Positions 16,465-26,132 of a stretch of DNA of 64,000 bases are shown one piece after another (position 1 is the stretch's first letter; the number at the start of each line of letters is the position of its first letter). The notes below the pieces were generated by a model. That model was not told the DNA's origin and made no database searches. It worked only from the letters and a program-made list of their open reading frames with translations. Origin of the DNA: Pseudomonadota bacterium. Lineage in GTDB: Bacteria; Pseudomonadota; Alphaproteobacteria; UBA8366. The stretch covers positions 62,001 through 126,000 of the forward strand of contig JAYZAS010000007.1 in assembly GCA_036339585.1 (NCBI GenBank), read 5' to 3'. The position numbers were made by a program, and so were the translations under genes.

Positions 16465-17874
16465 TCAAACACTGTAGTACATTTCAAATTCGATTGGATG
16501 CGGCGCTTGCTCGAACGCCAATGTCTCTTCTTCCCTTAGGCTTATGTACGCATCAATTTGGTCGTTGGTCATTACATCACCAGAGGTAAGGAAGTCACGA
16601 TCGTTGTCCAACGCTGCTAACGCCTCTCTAAGTGAAGCGCACACAGTTGGAACACCCTCCAGTTCTTCGGGAGGCAGATCGTAAAGATCTTTATCCATGG
16701 GATCACCTGGGTCGATCTTATTCTGAATGCCATCAATCCCAGCCATGAGCATTGCGGAGAAAGCTAAATATGGATTAGCGGAGGGGTCGGGAAAGCGCAC
16801 TTCTATGCGTTTACCCTTTGGACTTTCAACGTATGGAATACGGCAAGATGCAGATCTATTTCTTGATGAGTATGCCAGCAGTACAGGCGCCTCAAAACCT
16901 GGAATTAACCTTTTGTAACTGTTAGTTGTGGGGTTAGTAAAGGCGTTGATAGCACGGGCATGTTTTATAATGCCGCCTATGTAGTGCAGCGCTGTTTCGG
17001 ATAGATCTGCATACCCTGTGCCGGCGAAGGTAGTATCCCCATCTTTCCAAATCGACTGATGGCAGTGCATGCCAGAACCATTATCGTTGTATACCGGCTT
17101 TGGCATAAAGGTAGCAGTCTTACCGGACTCATGCGCTACCATGTGGACGCACCACTTGTATAATTGCATGTTATCGGCAGTCCGTAAAAGTGTACCAAAC
17201 AACATACCAAGCTCATGCTGTGAGGGGGCAACTTCATGATGATGTTTCTCCATTGGCACGCCCATCTCATGGAGGGTTGATACCATTCGTGCCCTTAGAT
17301 CAGTGTTATTGTCGACTGGTGGTACAGGAAAATATCCACCCTTCGCCTTTGGACGGTGACCAATATTCCCTTCAAACATTTCTGTGCCGTTATTATAGGG
17401 TCCTTCATTCTCATCTATCATGTAGAATGAATGGTTTTGATCAGTTTGAAAGCGAACGTCATCAAAGCAAAAAAATTCTGCCTCTGGTCCAAAATAGGTC
17501 GTATCGCCAATTCCAGTAGATTTAAGATAAGCTTCCGCTTTTTCGGCAGTGGAGCGAGGGCAACGATCATATGCTTGACCGGTTGTAGGTTCCTTAACAG
17601 AGCAAAAGAGTATCAGCTGTGGTTGTTCTGTAAACGGATCCATGACTGCAGTCGATAGATCCGGCTTTAAATTCATGTCTGATTCATTTATCGCTTTCCA
17701 ACCCGCAATTGATGATCCGTCGAACATGATGCCCTCGGATAAAAGGTCCCCATCAACTGTTGAAACATGCTGTGCGGTATGCTGCCATTTTCCACGCGGA
17801 TCAGTAAATCGAAAATCAACATATTGAACATCGTTTTCTTTAATTAATTTAAGTACATTTTCTATTTCGGACAT
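16465..17874 (-). CDS. glnA: Glutamine synthetase, type I
   Basis: The 469-residue length is exactly typical of type I-beta GlnA. Visible motifs are the N-terminal beta-grasp [18 protein letters not shown], the metal/glutamate site AEFFCFDD, the [13 protein letters not shown] block, the [12 protein letters not shown] glutamate/ATP signature and the Asn/Arg-rich [10 protein letters not shown] loop. Tyr398 in [10 protein letters not shown] is the adenylylation site, so activity should be controlled by GlnE. The enzyme makes glutamine from glutamate, ammonia and ATP in the cytosol. It lies 112 bases after glnB on the same strand and ends at a strong terminator, so it is the last gene of a glnB-glnA operon. 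Confidence 0.98.
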   Translation of the reverse strand: MSEIENVLKLIKENDVQYVDFRFTDPRGKWQHTAQHVSTVDGDLLSEGIMFDGSSIAGWKAINESDMNLKPDLSTAVMDPFTEQPQLILFCSVKEPTTGQAYDRCPRSTAEKAEAYLKSTGIGDTTYFGPEAEFFCFDDVRFQTDQNHSFYMIDENEGPYNNGTEMFEGNIGHRPKAKGGYFPVPPVDNNTDLRARMVSTLHEMGVPMEKHHHEVAPSQHELGMLFGTLLRTADNMQLYKWCVHMVAHESGKTATFMPKPVYNDNGSGMHCHQSIWKDGDTTFAGTGYADLSETALHYIGGIIKHARAINAFTNPTTNSYKRLIPGFEAPVLLAYSSRNRSASCRIPYVESPKGKRIEVRFPDPSANPYLAFSAMLMAGIDGIQNKIDPGDPMDKDLYDLPPEELEGVPTVCASLREALAALDNDRDFLTSGDVMTNDQIDAYISLREEETLAFEQAPHPIEFEMYYSV

Positions 17875-17986
17875 GGTGTTTTAAACTCTCTCTTAGGTTT
17901 TGTTTTGCTGAAGACCATTTTAAATTTAGGTATAGATCATACTAGAAGGTTAAACACACAGGGCGCACTTTGGCTTTGACAAAAAA

Positions 17987-18340
<354 letters not shown>

Positions 18341-18399
18341 TCATTCCTGTTTACGCACCATAAATTTATGGCGCTTGGTAGCTGGACACTAGCTATATG

Positions 18400-18417
18400 A
18401 AGCATCTTGCGTGCCAA
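18400..18417 (-). promoter_or_regulatory. Sigma-54 (RpoN) type promoter of glnB-glnA
   Basis: Read on the minus strand the sequence is TTGGCACGCAAGATGCTT. The -24 GG and -12 GC doublets are separated by exactly ten bases, as sigma-54 requires, and TGGCACG matches the consensus in full; the -12 half is ATGCT rather than TTGCW. It lies about 75 bases before the glnB start codon. NtrC-dependent expression under nitrogen limitation is the expected consequence. No convincing NtrC site is visible upstream. Confidence 0.82.
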
Positions 18418-18506
18418 CTCATAAGAGATTGTTTCTAAACAAAAAAAATTGGCCTATGCGAGATGGTGAAAAAAAAGTGACTAAATAATTATCAATTGTC
18501 TAAATT

Positions 18507-20807
18507 TTATTCAATAGGAGGTCTTTTGAAGATAGTTACGCCCGGCGCTGTACCGACAAACTTTTCTACCTGTACTAGCGTTGAATGAGCCGTTGGTCCT
18601 TGAGCGAGTTTCGATGTTCCGCGGTCAGGCGTAAGCACATTGGGGTTTCCATGAACCTCGAGACTGCCCGGCTGACCCGGTATTAGTGGATCATACCATG
18701 CTCCAGTAGATAGTTCTACAACGCTCGGACGTATGGAGGTACAGATCAGTGCGCCAGCAAGTATCGCGCCACGATTGTTGAATACTTTCACTACATCTCC
18801 GGTTTGGATAGATCGAAATGCTGCATCTTGGGGGTTGATACGTAACGGCTCGCGGCCCGCAATTTTTGTTTCTTGACTGATTTTCGAATAATCTAATTGT
18901 GCATGTAGCCTATCACGAGGTTGATTAGAAACCATATGGAGTGGAAATTCTTCAGCTAGTTTACTACCAAGCCACTCCGTTGGCTCTAGCCACGTAGGGT
19001 GCCCTGGGCAATCATCATATCCAAAGCTATCTATGGTTTCAGAAAAGATTTCAATTTTGCCAGATGGTGTTTTGCGTTTGAATTTTGAGGGGTTTAAACG
19101 AAAATCTTCCATGGCCACAAACGGCTTATTCGGGGCCGGTATTTCCACAAAACCTCGAGACCAAAACTCATCAAAGGTAGGCAAAATTATATCTTTTTTA
19201 ACAGCATTATGGCAAGCAATGTCATATATTTTTTTGATCCAATCTTGCTCGCTTCTCCCTTCAGTAAAATTATCTCTCAGTCCCAAGCCCTCAGCAATAT
19301 CAGAAAATATATCAAAATCATTCCGAGCTTGATGCAAAGGTTCAACTAGTTTTTGCATCGCTATCCAAAATCGATCACGGCCGCTAGCGCCGATATCATT
19401 GCGCTCCATTGTGGAGGTCGCAGGAAGTACGATATCAGCGTGCCGCGCAGTCGAAGTCCACCAGGGTTCGTGAACGATTATCGTCTCAGGCTTGCGCCAT
19501 GCTTGTAGTAAACGGTTAAGGTCTTGGTGATGATGGAAGGGATTACCACCGCACCAATACACTAACCGTATGTGGGGATATTTGCGTTGAGTTCCATTAA
19601 AATTATAGCGTGTGCCAGGATTGAGTAACATATCGGCGATCCTCGCGACCGGGATATAGCTTTTGGTGGGATTATCTCCCATACTCATGGTGGGTGCTGA
19701 CAAGGTTAAATGAGGGTTACCATAACCGTTCATGCTCCCGTATCCGCATCCAAATCCATTCCCTGGAAGTCCGATGCGGCCCAACATTGCGGCCAAAGTG
19801 ATTGTCATCCAATAGGCTTGTTCGCCGTGATCTGTCCTTTGTAAAGCATAGGCACATCCGAGCATGGTATTTTTTTTCGCCATCTCAATGGCTAATGCAC
19901 GAATTTTTTGAGCGGGAATCTCTGAGATTTTAGCTGCCCATTCAGCGGTTTTAGGTACGTTATCTGTATATCCCATAAGATAGGAACTGAATTTATCAAA
20001 GCCGACACAATATTTGTTAAGGAACGCTCTGTTGTGAAGACGATTTTCAACTAATGTGTGCGCGAGTCCTAACATAATTGCCACGTCAGAGTTTGGGCGT
20101 GCCGGCCACCACTCGGCATTTAAGTAATCTGCGGTGTCATCTTGACAAGGCGCAACACTTACAAAACGCACCCCATTTTTCCGGAGCATCGGCAACCATT
20201 TATGTGTAGCGTGTTCACCTGCCCCTCCGGGCTCAACCTGTGTGTTCTTAAGTCCAACGCCCCCAAATGCAACAAAAAGTTCGCAATGCTGAGCGATGCC
20301 ATCCCAAGAACTGAAAGGGCCGTAACCCCCCTGACCAATAACGCGAGGAAGGATTGCATGACCCGCGGCATTCGAGTAACTGTATACTTGGTCAGTGAAA
20401 CCACCAAAGATATTGAGGAACCGTTTCAGTTGCGTTTTTGCATGATGAAAACGGCCAGCGCTCGACCAGCCATATGATCCACCAAAAATAGCTTCGTTCC
20501 CAAAGCATTTCTGCACACGACTTAATTCTGCCACAACTAAATCGATTGCTTGGTCCCACCCAATGGCAATAAATGAATCAGCACCACGATTTTCAGTGTT
20601 AGCGCCAAAACCGTTATCAAGCCAACTTTTACGAACCATGGGCTGGTGTATTCGGCATTCAGAATATAGTGCATCCTTTATTGATCCGATAATAGGCGAT
20701 GGGTACGCATCTTTACAGAACGGTTGGACGTCGACTAATTTACCGTCACGCGTAGTTCCTTGAAAAGCCCCCCAATGGGAAGAATGCATCCTTGTACCAT
20801 TTTTCAA
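18507..20807 (-). CDS. Cytoplasmic molybdopterin (bis-MGD) oxidoreductase, BisC/DorA/TorA-like
   Basis: 766 residues of the DMSO-reductase family without an N-terminal Fe-S motif and without a twin-arginine signal. It opens with HSSHWGAFQG, then SYGWSSAGRFHH (residues 111-122) in which Ser116 occupies the place of the molybdenum-coordinating serine of DMSO/TMAO/biotin-sulfoxide reductases. Later motifs include CGGNPFHHHQDLNRL, HEPWWTSTARHADIVLP and the C-terminal MoCo-binding VVELSTGAWYDP and NPNVLTPDRGTSKLAQG. The lack of an export signal favours biotin-sulfoxide/methionine-sulfoxide-type activity in the cytosol over respiratory TMAO reduction. The start is TTG preceded by GAGGAG. It needs the bis-MGD cofactor; no biosynthesis genes are nearby. 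Confidence 0.88.
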   Translation of the reverse strand: MKNGTRMHSSHWGAFQGTTRDGKLVDVQPFCKDAYPSPIIGSIKDALYSECRIHQPMVRKSWLDNGFGANTENRGADSFIAIGWDQAIDLVVAELSRVQKCFGNEAIFGGSYGWSSAGRFHHAKTQLKRFLNIFGGFTDQVYSYSNAAGHAILPRVIGQGGYGPFSSWDGIAQHCELFVAFGGVGLKNTQVEPGGAGEHATHKWLPMLRKNGVRFVSVAPCQDDTADYLNAEWWPARPNSDVAIMLGLAHTLVENRLHNRAFLNKYCVGFDKFSSYLMGYTDNVPKTAEWAAKISEIPAQKIRALAIEMAKKNTMLGCAYALQRTDHGEQAYWMTITLAAMLGRIGLPGNGFGCGYGSMNGYGNPHLTLSAPTMSMGDNPTKSYIPVARIADMLLNPGTRYNFNGTQRKYPHIRLVYWCGGNPFHHHQDLNRLLQAWRKPETIIVHEPWWTSTARHADIVLPATSTMERNDIGASGRDRFWIAMQKLVEPLHQARNDFDIFSDIAEGLGLRDNFTEGRSEQDWIKKIYDIACHNAVKKDIILPTFDEFWSRGFVEIPAPNKPFVAMEDFRLNPSKFKRKTPSGKIEIFSETIDSFGYDDCPGHPTWLEPTEWLGSKLAEEFPLHMVSNQPRDRLHAQLDYSKISQETKIAGREPLRINPQDAAFRSIQTGDVVKVFNNRGAILAGALICTSIRPSVVELSTGAWYDPLIPGQPGSLEVHGNPNVLTPDRGTSKLAQGPTAHSTLVQVEKFVGTAPGVTIFKRPPIE

Positions 20808-21011
20808 GACGATAAACTCCTCAAAGCTAGTTTCATGTCCTTAGAAAATCAAAAACCGTTTTTTCCCTCCGCCGCAATATGGGGCTACCGTAGACAATTA
20901 AACGAGTTCTCGATTCCTCGTGCTACGAAAAAACTCCTACCATTATTCTTCTTTGGAGCGGTATATTTGCGAAAGTTTTCTATATTGTTGGAATGTTAAA
21001 CGCACTGGAGC

Positions 21012-21833
21012 CTACACATAAGGCGGCATGGACCAGCCCTTTGGACTTTCAGTAAAAATCTCGAATCCTTCTGACGTGACAGCAACCGTATGTTCGAATT
21101 GTGCTGAGAGCTGGCGATCTTTGGTGACTGCAGTCCAACCATCTTGCAATATTTTTATATTAAATTTACCGGCATTTACCATTGGCTCGATAGTGAAAAA
21201 CATACCCTCCTTAAGGATTACGCCCGTGCCGGACTGGCCGTAGTGTAAAATGCTGGGCGGTGCGTGAAATGTTTTTCCAATACCGTGACCGCAGAAGTCA
21301 CGGACCAACGAAAATCGATGATCTTCCCCATGCTTTTGTATCGCTTGACCAACATCTCCTAATGTGGCTCCTGGTCTCACAACGTGAATGCCTTTCATCA
21401 TTGCTTCATAGGTCACTTGGATTAGCTTCTTTGCGCGAACACCAACTCTCTCGCCGACGCAAAACATGCGGCTGGTATCCCCATGCCATCCATCGAGAAT
21501 TACAGTTACGTCTATGTTAAGGGTATCACCATCTTTGAGGATTTTCTGAGGGTCCGGAATTCCATGACAGACAACATGGTTGACGGATGTGCAAATTGAT
21601 TTTGGAAAACCTTTGTAATTAAGAGGGGCAGGAATTGCACCGTGGTCGATAATGAAATTATGGCACATGGTATCGAGTTTTTCCGTAGACACGCCCGGTA
21701 GAACATGCGGAGTAATAAAATCAAGAACTTCTGCGGCCAGTCTGCCAGCCTTACGCATGGCTTCATAATCTTCTGAAGTATGGATTAGTACTCCAATGGA
21801 CTCTGGCTCTATTTTTAAATCCGTTTTGGTCAT
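21012..21833 (-). CDS. map: Methionine aminopeptidase, type I
   Basis: The 273-residue protein has the five metal ligands in order: Asp in NIDVTVILDGWHGDTSRMF (two Asp), His in RDFCGHGIGKTFH, Glu in FTIEPM, and the last Glu in SAQFEHTVAV. H in VCHGIP is the substrate-binding histidine. It removes the initiator methionine from nascent proteins. The N-terminal extension is about ten residues longer than E. coli Map, as usual in alphaproteobacteria. It follows sfsA on the same strand, 61 bases away, a common alphaproteobacterial pairing. Confidence 0.97.
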   Translation of the reverse strand: MTKTDLKIEPESIGVLIHTSEDYEAMRKAGRLAAEVLDFITPHVLPGVSTEKLDTMCHNFIIDHGAIPAPLNYKGFPKSICTSVNHVVCHGIPDPQKILKDGDTLNIDVTVILDGWHGDTSRMFCVGERVGVRAKKLIQVTYEAMMKGIHVVRPGATLGDVGQAIQKHGEDHRFSLVRDFCGHGIGKTFHAPPSILHYGQSGTGVILKEGMFFTIEPMVNAGKFNIKILQDGWTAVTKDRQLSAQFEHTVAVTSEGFEIFTESPKGWSMPPYV

Positions 21834-21894
21834 CTGATCTTATGCAACCTTATTACTGATCCCTCACGAATTTCCATGATGCACTTACAAAAAC

Positions 21895-22593
21895 TCAACA
21901 ATCAATGGGTATTTGACGCACAATTCTTATACTGGTAGGTGAGATATCACAGGCATAGCACACGGCCTCGACGCCAGCGTCTCGTGCTTCAAAAAAAGCC
22001 CTTGTGTAGGCGGGGTCGAGATCAGCAGCGAGCCTGAAAGAATTACAATCACCCCGTTGTACCAAGTAAAACATCAATGCTCGATTCCCATCCGCCCTCA
22101 TGCATGCCAATTCACGAAGATGCTTCTCTCCACGTTTTGTTACTGCATCAGGAAATTCTGCATGATCTTTGCGTTTTAATGTAACATTTTTTACCTCGAC
22201 GAAGCATGGTTTTTTGTCTGGTGCTTCAAGAAGAAGATCTATTCGACTATTAACGCCATACCTGACCTCACGGCGGATGTTTTTGTAGCCTCTTAATTGA
22301 GCTATTTCGTCCCCCTCAATCGCGGCTTCTACTATGCGGTTAGGATGAGAGGTATTTATACCAACAAGGTGTCCATCAGCTCGGACAAGTTCCCAGCGCC
22401 AATCGAGTTTAGCTTTTGGATTGGTGTTAGGTGACAACCATACTTCACTGCCTGGCTGCGTGAGGCCCAACATAGACCCCGAATTTGCACAATGTGCTAC
22501 TACGTTTGTCCCATTCGGCAACAACATATCGCTTAGGAAACGTTTGTAACGTCTTACGAGCGTAGCTTTTTGTAGTGGTACTTTGAATTCCAT
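21895..22593 (-). CDS. sfsA: SfsA family DNA-binding/nuclease-like protein
   Basis: 232 residues, full length for SfsA. Recognisable parts are the N-terminal RRYKRFLSDMLLPNG with VVAHCANSGSMLGL, the VGINTSHPNRIVEAAI segment, and the restriction-endonuclease-like core SRIDLLLEAPDKKPCFVEVKNVTLKR, followed by FPDAVTKRGEKHLRELACM. SfsA was found as a stimulator of maltose-gene expression in E. coli and contains a PD-(D/E)xK fold; its true function is not settled. It is upstream of map on the same strand. Confidence 0.95.
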   Translation of the reverse strand: MEFKVPLQKATLVRRYKRFLSDMLLPNGTNVVAHCANSGSMLGLTQPGSEVWLSPNTNPKAKLDWRWELVRADGHLVGINTSHPNRIVEAAIEGDEIAQLRGYKNIRREVRYGVNSRIDLLLEAPDKKPCFVEVKNVTLKRKDHAEFPDAVTKRGEKHLRELACMRADGNRALMFYLVQRGDCNSFRLAADLDPAYTRAFFEARDAGVEAVCYACDISPTSIRIVRQIPIDC

Positions 22594-22801
22594 AAAATCA
22601 AAACTTTTATATTAAAAGTTGGCCCTGTTTTGTTAAACGTGTTTCATTAGTTGGGAGTCTTATTCCTCAAATTAATACAGTATTTGAGACCGATGTACGT
22701 AACCACGGCCTTTTTAAAAAATCATAAGATCATTTGCTATTCATCCTCTCTAAGCCAAGAAAGTGCCGGGTAAAACTGGGATTTTCGCAAATATGTTTAT
22801 A

Positions 22802-24022
22802 TTAAATCACCTTTTTTTGCCGGAGTAGTTCTAAATCAGCCTCTTTTAAACCTAATATTTCTCCGTAAACCTCAGCATTATGCTGACCAAGAGCAGGCCC
22901 TAGCCATCTTATTGAACCGGGTGTCTCAGACAGTCGAGGCACGATATTTGGAACCGCCAATTTGTCTGCTCTTTCATCTTTCGGACGAGCGATATTTCCG
23001 CGGGCGGCATAGTGCTCATTTTCAAAGATTTCGTCGATCGATGCTACTATACCGCAGGGAACTTCGGCCGAATCGCAAAGTTTGATCAATTCTTTCTGAC
23101 TATGTTGCAGAGTCCATTCGGTGACAATTTTATCAACATTTTCACGGTCATTCTCTCGTTGATTTATCGAGCCATATTTCCCTTGGTTTGCCAGTTCGCT
23201 GCTGCCCATTGCCTTTGCAAGGCGGGCAAAAATTTTGTCATTTGTGCATGCGATGGCAATCCATCGCCTATCTTTAGTCGGATAATGACTATGCGGACAC
23301 ACGTTCACCGTGGCTGCTCCCATGCGTTGACGGATATAACCATGTTTATCATATGCAGGCGCTATTTCATCAAGGATACGAAAGATTGGTTCATAGAGGC
23401 CGATATCAATAAATTGTCCGATGCCCGTTGCATCAGCGTGTTTTAACGCTGCCATAACTCCGAAGCCACCGAATATACCAGCAAGGTAATCAGCGAGGGT
23501 TGCAGATCCCGGGGTTGCTGGCGCCCCATTTGGCTCGCCAGCGAGAAAAGAAATTCCACCGAATGCATTCCCAATCCGACCAAATCCTGGCTTGCTGCTA
23601 TAGGGGCCGGTTTGGCCGTAACCCGAGACACGCAGCATTACCATTTTAGGATTTATTTTATGCAAGGTTTTCCAACCCAATCCCCATTTTTCGAGTGTGC
23701 CGGGTTGAAAATTTTCTGTGATAACATCACACGTGCTAGCTAGCCGCTTGAATAAATTCGCACCCTCTTTTTTCTTTAAGTCGAGCGTAATTGATTTCTT
23801 ATTTCTAGCCTCCGATAACCAAACCAAGGTATCCCCACAGTCATCGACGGTGCCTAATTTACGACAGGGGTCCCCCACGTCTGGCAACTCCACCTTTATT
23901 ACCTCGGCTCCAAACTCAGCCATTAATGTCGCGCAAAAGGGTGAAGCAACGTATGTGGCTATATCCAATACGCGAAGACCTTGCAGAGGCCCATTTAGCG
24001 AGTAAGTGTTTGTCTTTGGCAT
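22802..24022 (-). CDS. Class III CoA-transferase (CaiB/BaiF family)
   Basis: 406 residues. LQGLRVLDIATYVASPFCATLMAEFGAEVIKVE opens the CoA-binding Rossmann-like part. The catalytic Asp is D178 in GSATLADYLAGIFG, the position that forms an aspartyl-CoA thioester in formyl-CoA transferase. GYGQTGPYSSKPGF and CNDKIFARL are also typical. The family moves CoA between carboxylic acids; the donor and acceptor are unknown. It is transcribed divergently from the ComA-like gene, so a role in the same organic-acid metabolism is possible but not shown. Confidence 0.92.
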   Translation of the reverse strand: MPKTNTYSLNGPLQGLRVLDIATYVASPFCATLMAEFGAEVIKVELPDVGDPCRKLGTVDDCGDTLVWLSEARNKKSITLDLKKKEGANLFKRLASTCDVITENFQPGTLEKWGLGWKTLHKINPKMVMLRVSGYGQTGPYSSKPGFGRIGNAFGGISFLAGEPNGAPATPGSATLADYLAGIFGGFGVMAALKHADATGIGQFIDIGLYEPIFRILDEIAPAYDKHGYIRQRMGAATVNVCPHSHYPTKDRRWIAIACTNDKIFARLAKAMGSSELANQGKYGSINQRENDRENVDKIVTEWTLQHSQKELIKLCDSAEVPCGIVASIDEIFENEHYAARGNIARPKDERADKLAVPNIVPRLSETPGSIRWLGPALGQHNAEVYGEILGLKEADLELLRQKKVI

Positions 24023-24244
24023 AATACCCTCCAGCCTCTATATGTAGCGTATAGAATGGATCATGCCGAGGGTTTAAGCTATTTAGAAACAAATTCGAGT
24101 TCGCTAAGAAAATTAAAGTTGCTTTATCAAAAATGGGAAGCAGAGATATTTTCCATTTGCCCACACAATGAATATTGCTGTCGATATATTCTGTAGGTGT
24201 TTATGTATTGCAATTAATAGGCGATTTAAGTTCTAGGGGGAAAC

Positions 24245-25066
24245 ATGGGTGATATCGATACCGACATTAACGGCTATTTCGAATATGAGCGCTTGAAGGC
24301 GCCCACGCGTCAGGGCAAACCGAGGAAAACTGGGCTAACAGCAATGATTGATGTTGGGCCTAGTGATTTTGGTTGGACAGGCCCGAGAGGACTTCGGGAC
24401 CTACTCGATTATGGGGCTGAGTTCGTCGATTACGCAAAAATATTTGCCATAAACGCTTTGGATTACCCCCCATCCTTAGTAAAGAAAATTGTGTACACTT
24501 ACAGAGATTATGGTGTCATTCCCTTTGCTGGCGGGATTCTATTTGAAACAGCCTATCATCAGAATGCAGTTGATGAATTGATTACTCATCTTCGACGATT
24601 GGACATCGATATGCTTGAGTTGTCAGAAAATTATATAGAGTTAGAGAACGATGTTAGAAAGCAGCAAATTAATTTGTTGCAGGGTGCGGGTCTTACCGTA
24701 GTCTATGAGTTTGGCAGAAAAATACCTACGTCACCTCTCAGTATCGATTTTCTAGGATCAATGGTAGAGAGTATGATGGATTTGGGTGTAGATCATATCA
24801 TTATAGAGCAAAGTGAGATTGACATGTTGGCATCCGAGAACCCCAAGGCTCTGCAGACACTTCCCAAACAATCTTGGTTTAAACACTGCGTGCTTGAGCC
24901 TGACCCATATTCTTTTCCGCAGCAACACATACAAATGATTAATGATTTTGGCCCAGATGTTAGCTTATGTAATGTGACTCCGGAACAGGTATTGAAATTG
25001 GAGGGCTTTCGTCGCGGGATCGGACGCCCCGTCCAATATTCTTTTCTCTCAGACAACCTAAAGTAA
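24245..25066 (+). CDS. Phosphosulfolactate synthase family protein (ComA-like)
   Basis: 273 residues of the (2R)-phospho-3-sulfolactate synthase family (ComA; also the plant HSA32 family). The TIM-barrel landmarks are MIDVGPSDFGWTGPRGLRDLL, the AEFVDYAKI strand carrying the conserved Lys, YGVIPFAGGILFETAY, IDMLELSENYIEL and DHIIIEQSEID. In archaea ComA adds sulfite to phosphoenolpyruvate in the first step of coenzyme M synthesis; in most bacteria the role of homologues is unknown. GGGGG precedes the ATG by a few bases. It is followed after four bases by an Ldh_2 dehydrogenase, which is the family of ComC, so the pair resembles two pathway steps. No ComB phosphatase is seen in the window. Confidence 0.8.
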   Translation: MGDIDTDINGYFEYERLKAPTRQGKPRKTGLTAMIDVGPSDFGWTGPRGLRDLLDYGAEFVDYAKIFAINALDYPPSLVKKIVYTYRDYGVIPFAGGILFETAYHQNAVDELITHLRRLDIDMLELSENYIELENDVRKQQINLLQGAGLTVVYEFGRKIPTSPLSIDFLGSMVESMMDLGVDHIIIEQSEIDMLASENPKALQTLPKQSWFKHCVLEPDPYSFPQQHIQMINDFGPDVSLCNVTPEQVLKLEGFRRGIGRPVQYSFLSDNLK

Positions 25067-25070
25067 TGAT

Positions 25071-26129
25071 ATGGTTGAAATGATTAGAGTGCCGGTTGAG
25101 GAATGTCGGACTATCTGCATTGAAGCTTACGAACGTAACGGCGTTGCACCCGAAATAGCCTCACTAGCAACGGACCAATTTATTTTATGTGATTTGCTTG
25201 GCATTCAGACACATGGAATACTGAGGTTGAGCCACTATATTGGACGGCTTCAGGCAGGAGGGATTGAACCAGCAACGGGTATAACTGTTGATCGAAAAAC
25301 ACCAGCAATGGCCATAGTAGATGGTGGAAATACCCTAGGAACGGCAGTTGCAGGTCGAGCTACTGAAGTTGCGATTGAAATTGCACAAGAAGTCGGTATT
25401 GCGTTTATAAGCGTCAAAAATAGTAACCACTTTGGAGCTAACGCCAGCTTTGGTTGGGGTGCTTGCGAAGCCGGAACGATCTTGTTGTCTGGCACTAATG
25501 GTTCACTAACGATGCCGGCAACTGGGGGAATGGCACAGGTCGTCGGCAACAATCCGATTGGTTATGCTGCCCCTCGAAAAGGTGGTAAACACTTTATCCT
25601 CGATTTTGCGCTAAGTGTCCAATCACGCGGCAAAATAAGACGTGCTGCAGAATTGGGCGAGCCTATTCCCGAAGGCTGGGGGCTTGACTCAAATGGCATG
25701 GATACGAAGGATGCGGCGAAGGTGTTGCAAGGATTTGTCCTGCCCGTTGGTGGACATAAAGGATATGGGCTTGCTTTGGCAGTAGATATGTTGACTGGTG
25801 TTTTGAGCGGAGGGAATTATGCACCATTAATCAAATCCCAGTTTTATGAACCGGATAAACCTTCGGGCATCTGCCACTATTTTATTTGTATTGATCCGGA
25901 TAAACTAATCGGTCGTGACACGTTTCAAGCTCGTCTAGAGGACTACTGTTCGTGGATAAAGGAACAACCCTCAATCGATCCAAAAGTGCCCGTCCGAGTT
26001 CCTGGAGAAAGGGCTGCTGAGGCATATGCAGAGAATCTTCGCAAGGGTATATTGGTTGACTCTGATCACCATAAGCGCAATCAAGGCCTTGCCAAAGGCA
26101 CTGTGAAAGGGGTTATTCCGGAGGGTTAA
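25071..26129 (+). CDS. Ldh_2-family 2-hydroxyacid dehydrogenase
   Basis: 352 residues of the malate/L-lactate/sulfolactate dehydrogenase family. Motifs are LLGIQTHGILRLSHYI, the catalytic His in VKNSNHFGANASFGW (about residue 122), VVGNNPIGYAAPR, LDFALSVQSRGKIR and the C-terminal GGHKGYGLALAVDMLTGVLSGG. This is a different subgroup from the paralogue at 11.1-12.2 kb, whose C-terminal motif is GGAKGSALA. It is separated by four bases from the ComA-like gene and must be cotranscribed with it. By analogy with ComC it could oxidise sulfolactate to sulfopyruvate, but the substrate cannot be read from sequence. The C-terminal 25 residues are polar and basic. Confidence 0.85.
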   Translation: MVEMIRVPVEECRTICIEAYERNGVAPEIASLATDQFILCDLLGIQTHGILRLSHYIGRLQAGGIEPATGITVDRKTPAMAIVDGGNTLGTAVAGRATEVAIEIAQEVGIAFISVKNSNHFGANASFGWGACEAGTILLSGTNGSLTMPATGGMAQVVGNNPIGYAAPRKGGKHFILDFALSVQSRGKIRRAAELGEPIPEGWGLDSNGMDTKDAAKVLQGFVLPVGGHKGYGLALAVDMLTGVLSGGNYAPLIKSQFYEPDKPSGICHYFICIDPDKLIGRDTFQARLEDYCSWIKEQPSIDPKVPVRVPGERAAEAYAENLRKGILVDSDHHKRNQGLAKGTVKGVIPEG

Positions 26130-26132
26130 TCG

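Noticed and set aside
18429-18442. TTGTTT/AAACAA palindrome upstream of the glnB promoter as an NtrC site
   Set aside because: It does not match the TGCACC...GGTGCA pattern of NtrC sites and is made of simple A/T-rich arms.
22602-22620. Perfect AACTTTTA/TAAAAGTT hairpin as a terminator
   Set aside because: The stem is almost only A-T pairs and lies in the sfsA leader, with no T-run after it in the direction that would matter.
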